64,000 nt of DNA from Amycolatopsis sp. 2-15 (GTDB lineage Bacteria > Actinomycetota > Actinomycetes > Mycobacteriales > Pseudonocardiaceae): NCBI RefSeq assembly GCF_030285625.1, contig NZ_CP127294.1:5056501-5120500 (forward strand). The letters are read 5' to 3'. Below the pieces are notes generated by a model. It saw only the letters and a list, made by a program, of their open reading frames with translations. It ran no database searches and had not been told where the DNA came from. Shown here piece by piece: positions 60,039 to 64,000 of this stretch (position 1 is the stretch's first letter; the number at the start of each line of letters is the position of its first letter). Position numbers and translations under genes: made by a program.

Positions 60039-60908
60039 TCAGCCCGCGGTGTCGGACACGGTCGCGGGCGACTCGGCGGTGGTCTCGGGGACTTCCTCCT
60101 CGCCGCGCACGCGGTGGCGCCCGGCGCGGTTGGACCGCAGGATCTTCGCCAGCACCATGTTGAAGGTCAGCGCGATCTCCTGGGCGCCGGGGGAGTGCCA
60201 CTCATGGATCGGGCTGCACGCGCCCTGTGCCTGCTGCACGGCCAGCCGGTCGGGGATCGCCGTGGGCATCACCAGCGAGCCGAAGTTCTCGCGCAGCTCG
60301 GCGACGCGGAACTGGTGCTCGTAGGAGCGCACGCGCAGCTTGTTGACCAGCACACCGATCGGGCGCAGGCCCGGGTTGCTCTCTTCGCGGATGCGCTCGA
60401 TGGCCTCCAGCGCGCGCTGGGCGCCCGCCACGGCGTACATCGTGGGCTCGGTGACGATCAGTGCGCTGTCGGCCGCCACGAGAGCCGACTTCGTCAGCCG
60501 GCCGAGTGACGGCGGGCAGTCGATGACCACGAGCTCGTACGGGTCTTCGCGCAGCGGATTCTGGTGCAGTTCGTCGAGGGCGCGCGAGAGGTTCTCCAGG
60601 CGCCGGCCGTCGGAGTCGGGCTCGTTGAGCAGCTCCAGCTCCTCGGCGCCGACCAGCACGTCGACCTCGTCGCTCCACACGCTGGGCGCGATCGCGCGTT
60701 CGAGGACGGCCCGCGCGGGGGTCTCGAGGACGTCGGCGAGCGTCGCGTCGGTGTAGGGCGGGTCGAGCGAGGTGGTGGCGTTGCCCTGCGGGTCGAGGTC
60801 GGCCACGAGTGTGCGGGTACCCCTACGCAGAGCGGCCGACGCGATACCGAGCGCGACCGTCGTTTTACCGACGCCACCCTTGAGGCTGAGAACGGCGACC
60901 GTGTGCAC
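60039..60908 (-). CDS. Orphan ParA-like ATPase
   Basis: P-loop ATPase of 289 residues in the ParA/MinD superfamily. The deviant Walker A KGGVGKTT is at 10-17, the partner DLDPQGNATTS follows at ~40, and Walker B is VVIDCPPSLG. No ParB or partner gene lies nearby and no centromere-like repeats are seen, so this is not the chromosomal parAB pair. The last ~40 residues are charged and unstructured. GTG at 60908 lies seven bases after TAGGCT on the minus strand. Cotranscription with nei suggests a role connected with DNA, but that is inference. Confidence 0.85.
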   Translation of the reverse strand: MHTVAVLSLKGGVGKTTVALGIASAALRRGTRTLVADLDPQGNATTSLDPPYTDATLADVLETPARAVLERAIAPSVWSDEVDVLVGAEELELLNEPDSDGRRLENLSRALDELHQNPLREDPYELVVIDCPPSLGRLTKSALVAADSALIVTEPTMYAVAGAQRALEAIERIREESNPGLRPIGVLVNKLRVRSYEHQFRVAELRENFGSLVMPTAIPDRLAVQQAQGACSPIHEWHSPGAQEIALTFNMVLAKILRSNRAGRHRVRGEEEVPETTAESPATVSDTAG

Positions 60909-61024
60909 TTGATACAGCCTACGGGCCGCGGGTGGGGCGGGTCGCGAGGAAGGTGCCGAACACCTCGTCCGGGCAGGCCGGGTGACGGCGGGTGACCGGT
61001 GGGCGGGCACTACCCTGTCCGACT

Positions 61025-61762
61025 ATGAAGACGGACACCGTGGCGGCCCGGGGTTCGGGCGCCGTTCGCCGGGCGCTCGAAGCAGAGCTGCGGGCGGCTC
61101 GCGCCCGTGGCGTGGAGCAGCCCTCCGTCGTCGACGTCGGCGGCGGCAGCGGCGGCTGGGCGGTGCCGTTCGCGTCGGCGGGCTGCCTCGTGACCGTGGT
61201 CGAGCCCAATCCCAACGCGCTGGCGACGTTGCGGCGCCGCGCCGAGGAGGAGGGCGTCTCGCACCGGATCACGGTGATCGCGGACGACTCCGACGCCCTC
61301 GGCGCCCACGTCGAGGCCGGCTCGGCCGATCTCGTGCTCGCCCACGGCTTGCTGGAGGTCGTCGACGACCCGGCGGTGGCGCTCGCCGCGCTGGCCGCGG
61401 CCGTCGCACCCGGCGGGGCGCTGTCCGTGCTCGTGGCCAACCGCAACGCGGCCGTGCTGCACCGCGCGCTGGCCGGCCGGATCGCGGAGGCCCAGCGGCT
61501 GCTCGTCGGCGCCGACGGCGTGGTGCCCGGCGGGCGCGACACCGTGCTGCGCCGCTTCGACAGCGCGGGGTTGACCGATCTGCTGGTGGCCGCGGGCCTC
61601 GAGGTGACGCTGCTGCAGGGCGACCGCGTGATCGCCGACGTCGTGCCGGGTGAGGTGCGCGAGGACGAGCTGGCGGAGTTCGAGCTGGCGGCGGCCGCGG
61701 TGCCGGCGTTGCGCGACGTGGCCGGGCGGCTGCACGCGATGGCGCGGCCCGCGCAGGTCTGA
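61025..61762 (+). CDS. SAM-dependent methyltransferase
   Basis: Class I methyltransferase of 245 residues. SAM motif I is VVDVGGGSGGWAVP near residue 46, motif II acid VVEPNPNAL, and HGLLEVVDDP with the VAPGGALSVL strand are motifs IV-V. It looks like the CmoA/CmoM or UbiE-like group, so a tRNA or small-molecule target is possible. ATG at 61025 lies eight bases after TACCCT, so a leaderless start is likely. It is divergent from the ParA-like gene and followed by dinB at 91 bases. Confidence 0.85.
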   Translation: MKTDTVAARGSGAVRRALEAELRAARARGVEQPSVVDVGGGSGGWAVPFASAGCLVTVVEPNPNALATLRRRAEEEGVSHRITVIADDSDALGAHVEAGSADLVLAHGLLEVVDDPAVALAALAAAVAPGGALSVLVANRNAAVLHRALAGRIAEAQRLLVGADGVVPGGRDTVLRRFDSAGLTDLLVAAGLEVTLLQGDRVIADVVPGEVREDELAEFELAAAAVPALRDVAGRLHAMARPAQV

Positions 61763-61853
61763 AACAGGGCCGAACGGGTTTGACGCAGGTCTGAACCTGC
61801 CCTGAGCAGGGCCTTCCCGGAATTGTCGGTGGTCCCCGGTAGCGTCGGTTCCC

Positions 61854-63104
61854 GTGGGGAGCAGAAACGCCGAACTGCCCAGCGGCATGGCCCGCTACCG
61901 CGTCACCACGGGTGCCGAGACGCTGCCGGACGACACCGGCTGCGGGATCCTGCACGTGGACATGGACGCGTTTTTCGTGTCGTGCGAGCTGCGGACGCGG
62001 CCTGAGCTGGTGGACAAGCCCGTCGTCGTGTCCGGCGGCGGGCCGCGGTCGGTGGTGGCCGCGGCGAACTACCCGGCGCGCAAGTTCGGCGTGCACTCCG
62101 CGATGCCGTTCTCCACGGCGAAACGGCTGTGCCCGCACCTGATCTGCATCACGCCGACGTCGGGGCTCTACGGCGAGGTGTCGCGGCAAGTGATGGACAT
62201 CTTCCGCGAGCTGACGCCGCTCGTGGAGCCGCTGAGCCTCGACGAAGCTTTCCTGGACGTGAGCGGGGCGCTGCGGCGGCTGGGGGCCACGCCCGCGCAG
62301 CTGGGCGCGCGGATCCGTTCGCGGGTTCAGGCGGAGCACGGGATCACGTGCTCGGTGGGCGTGGCGAAGGTCAAGTTCGTCGCGAAGCTCGCGTCGGGGA
62401 TGGCGAAGCCCGACGGGATGGTCGTGGTGCCGGCGGCCGAGACGCTGGCGTTCCTGCACCCGCTGCCGGTCTCGGCGCTGTGGGGCGTCGGGAAGCGCAC
62501 CGAGGAGCAGCTGCGGGGGCAGGCGCTGCACACGATCGCCGACGTCGCCGCCGCGCCGCCCGCGCGGTTGCGGCGCTCGCTGGGCAACGCGATGGGGGAC
62601 CACCTGTGGGCGCTCGCCAACGGGCACGACGACCGCGCCGTGGTCGCCGAGGCGGCGGAGAAGTCGATCGGGGCGGAGCGGACGTTCGACGTCGACCTGC
62701 ACAGTCGCGACGAGCTCGGGCTGGAGCTGCTGCGGCTGTCCGAACGGGTCGGCGCGACTTTGCGGGCCCGTGGGCTGCGCGGGCGGACGGTGTCGATCAA
62801 GGTCCGCTTCGCCGACTTCACCACGATCACCCGGGCGCGCACGCTGTACGCGGCCACTGATGTCGCGCGCGACATCCACCGGACCGCCGTGGAGCTGCTG
62901 GCCGAGCACGCGCCCACGGGAGCCGTGCGGCTGATCGGCGTGCGCGTGGAGGGCCTCGACACGGGTGAGGGCGGCGAGCAGCTGCAGTTCGCCTCCGCCG
63001 AGCCGCGCTGGCGCGACGCGGAAGTGGCCGCCGACGTGGCGAGATCGAAGTTCGGGTCGGCCGCGGTGCGCCCGGCGTCGTTGCTGACGCCCCGGGAAAC
63101 GTGA
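61854..63104 (+). CDS. dinB: DNA polymerase IV (Y family)
   Basis: Lesion-bypass polymerase of 416 residues. The catalytic acids are in HVDMDAFF (Asp36, Asp38) and SLDEAF (Asp130, Glu131). Palm, fingers and thumb are complete, the HhH motif is in ALWGVGKRTEEQL, and the little finger is ~280-390. No beta-clamp motif is obvious at the short C-terminus. GTG at 61854 lies eight bases after TAGCGT; an ATG 33 bases downstream is the alternative. No LexA-type box is seen in the short upstream gap, so SOS control is not supported here. Confidence 0.93.
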   Translation: MGSRNAELPSGMARYRVTTGAETLPDDTGCGILHVDMDAFFVSCELRTRPELVDKPVVVSGGGPRSVVAAANYPARKFGVHSAMPFSTAKRLCPHLICITPTSGLYGEVSRQVMDIFRELTPLVEPLSLDEAFLDVSGALRRLGATPAQLGARIRSRVQAEHGITCSVGVAKVKFVAKLASGMAKPDGMVVVPAAETLAFLHPLPVSALWGVGKRTEEQLRGQALHTIADVAAAPPARLRRSLGNAMGDHLWALANGHDDRAVVAEAAEKSIGAERTFDVDLHSRDELGLELLRLSERVGATLRARGLRGRTVSIKVRFADFTTITRARTLYAATDVARDIHRTAVELLAEHAPTGAVRLIGVRVEGLDTGEGGEQLQFASAEPRWRDAEVAADVARSKFGSAAVRPASLLTPRET

Positions 63105-63219
63105 GCTGGGTCGCCCGTTGTGTCGTCCGTTGTACCGTCACCGGGCCGTCGTGACCCAGTGTCAACCCACGTCAGTCGTGATTTCCCCCAATTCGATCCC
63201 TTCTGGATGCGGGATCGGG

Positions 63220-63248
63220 TAGTCGGACGCGCGCGGGGCTCGTATCCT
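63220..63248 (+). promoter_or_regulatory. Possible promoter of the DUF3040 gene
   Basis: TAGTCG (63220-63225) and TATCCT (63243-63248) with a 17-base spacer, about 88 bases upstream of the start. The -10 is good and the -35 is poor. Confidence 0.4.
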
Positions 63249-63336
63249 GGACAGTGCCGCCCCGCCTGGGGCCGGCAGTTGGGTCCAGAACGTTGCGCGG
63301 CCCGGCGCCCGCGACAGCTGTGCCGGAGGAGGAAAG

Positions 63337-63744
63337 ATGCCACTCTCCGAGCATGAGCAGCGGCTGCTCGATCAGATCGAGCGCGAGCTCTATGCCGAGG
63401 ACCCCAAGTTCGCATCCACGGTGCGTGGCACCCGGATGCGCCGCCCCGCCCGTCGACGGCGCATCCAAGGGATCGCGCTGTTCGTGGTGGGGGTAGCGCT
63501 CCTGGTGCTCGGCGTGGTGGTACCCGTACTGCGGGTCGCCGACATCCCGTTGATCAGCGTGCTGGGGTTCCTCGTGATGTTCTTCGGGGTCTTGATGGCG
63601 GTCACGTCGATACGCCACGGCGACAGCGGCGGAGGCGGCAAGGACACCGGCCGCGGCGGTGGCGGCGGCAAGGGATCGGGCGGCAAGAGCTCGTTCACGC
63701 AACGCATGGAAGAGCGCTTCCGCCAGCGCTTCGAGGAGCAGTAG
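63337..63744 (+). CDS. DUF3040 membrane protein
   Basis: Protein of 135 residues. The opening PLSEHEQRLLDQIERELYAED is the signature of DUF3040. Two transmembrane helices lie at about 45-65 and 72-92, then a Gly/Lys/Ser-rich tail ending in a charged helix. In actinobacteria the family lies just before the mraZ-ftsZ wall and division cluster (Rv2169c in mycobacteria), so that cluster may start beyond the right edge. ATG at 63337 has GGAGGAAAG upstream. Confidence 0.92.
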   Translation: MPLSEHEQRLLDQIERELYAEDPKFASTVRGTRMRRPARRRRIQGIALFVVGVALLVLGVVVPVLRVADIPLISVLGFLVMFFGVLMAVTSIRHGDSGGGGKDTGRGGGGGKGSGGKSSFTQRMEERFRQRFEEQ

Positions 63745-63766
63745 CTCCCTTCGGTCACCTCGTGGG

Positions 63767-63801
63767 ATCCGCGCTTCACCCGGCTGGGGTGGAGCGCGGA
63801 T
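63767..63801 (+). terminator. 15-bp hairpin after the DUF3040 gene
   Basis: ATCCGCGCTTCACCC (63767-63781) pairs with GGGTGGAGCGCGGAT (63787-63801), one G-T pair, loop GGCTG. It follows the stop by 22 bases; only TTCTC follows. It could serve both strands. Confidence 0.62.
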
Positions 63802-64000
63802 TCTCGTGTGCGCGGGGCTCCGGCAGCTGCTGCTCCACGGTCGGGCCGTACGGGTAGGTCCGGCCGGTGACCGGATCACGGCGACCGAGTCCGGGCGAAA
63901 ATCTTGGGGCGCTGCCCGGCCGGAGGTGTCGAATCCGGGCCGCGTTGTTCGTAGGCGGGGTGAGAGGCCGCCCACGAGGGCGCGGCCACGACCACGGGAG
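63776..64000 (-). CDS. Possible 3' end of a minus-strand gene crossing the right edge
   Basis: On the minus strand an open frame enters from the right and ends at TGA 63776-63778. Its last residues, RRDPVTGRTYPYGPTVEQ and then a Pro-rich end, look like a real protein tail, but the part nearer the edge is unconvincing and a second frame looks equally protein-like there. The stop lies inside the hairpin. This may be the C-terminus of a gene convergent with the DUF3040 gene. Confidence 0.25.
   Translation of the reverse strand, partial: LPWSWPRPRGRPLTPPTNNAARIRHLRPGSAPRFSPGLGRRDPVTGRTYPYGPTVEQQLPEPRAHENPRSTPAG

Noticed and set aside
60039..60908. Chromosomal ParA with nearby ParB and parS
   Set aside because: No ParB gene and no parS-like GTTTCACGTGAAAC sequence was seen; the neighbours are nei and a methyltransferase.
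61763..61853. SOS (LexA) box upstream of dinB
   Set aside because: No GAACnnnnGTTC-like dyad was found in the short gap; only GCAGGT-ACCTGC and CCCTG-CAGGG hairpins are seen.

Overview
The window is a GC-rich chromosomal segment of an actinomycete. Frequent GTG and TTG starts, short or missing leaders, MarR/TetR/GNAT-rich accessory content and the gene set all point to the Pseudonocardiaceae, most likely Amycolatopsis or a close relative (inference from content, not from a database search). The order infB, rbfA, nrnA, dinF, truB, ribF, rpsO, pnp, pepR, dapB, thyX, dapA, rnj, ftsK, argA, pgsA, clgR, pspA, pspM follows the long housekeeping block known from Mycobacterium tuberculosis (about Rv2839c to Rv2743c), so most of the window is an old core region with accessory genes placed between core genes.

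Layout. 1-14.4 kb is translation and RNA metabolism: the 3' part of infB, ylxP, rbfA, nrnA, truB, ribF, thpR and rpsO. It is interrupted by a MarR/amidohydrolase pair, a TRM11-like methyltransferase, a decayed cytochrome P450, a MATE exporter, a PhzF protein and an MFS carrier. 14.6-25.9 kb holds pnp, an M16 peptidase, dapB, several membrane proteins, a YcaQ-type protein, a repeat-filled non-coding gap, a two-gene RHH-regulator/DUF4097 operon, thyX and an ACT-domain protein. 26-36 kb holds an Nramp carrier, a Ser/Thr kinase, dapA overlapping rnj, a VWA lipid-envelope type protein, and a TetR/SDR divergent pair. 36-49 kb holds a WrbA flavodoxin, an acyltransferase, a lipoprotein, ftsK, argA, an AT3-SGNH acyltransferase and a three-module AAA protein. 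48.5-53.8 kb is the stress block rimO-pgsA-cinA-clgR-pspA-pspM. 54-64 kb holds allophanate hydrolase, pyrD with a triplicated 3' junction, a hydrolase pseudogene, a GNAT, a non-coding stretch with nested inverted repeats, Nei2, an orphan ParA-like ATPase, a methyltransferase, dinB and a DUF3040 protein.

How the parts fit. dapB and dapA supply lysine/diaminopimelate for the wall; thyX and pyrD supply pyrimidines; rbfA, truB, rpsO, pnp, rnj and rimO serve ribosomes and RNA turnover. ClgR with PspA and PspM forms the actinobacterial envelope-stress response, and a good ClgR-type dyad lies just upstream of clgR. FtsK acts in chromosome segregation; DinB, Nei2 and the YcaQ-like protein act in DNA damage.

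No CRISPR array, prophage, insertion sequence, rRNA or tRNA was found. The least explained items are the nested inverted repeats at 58.83-59.05 kb, the degenerate interspersed repeats and the 32-base perfect palindrome at 22.6-23.1 kb, the twin TGACGTCA operator of the RHH/DUF4097 operon, the triple-AAA protein, and the tandem triplication of the atzF/pyrD junction.
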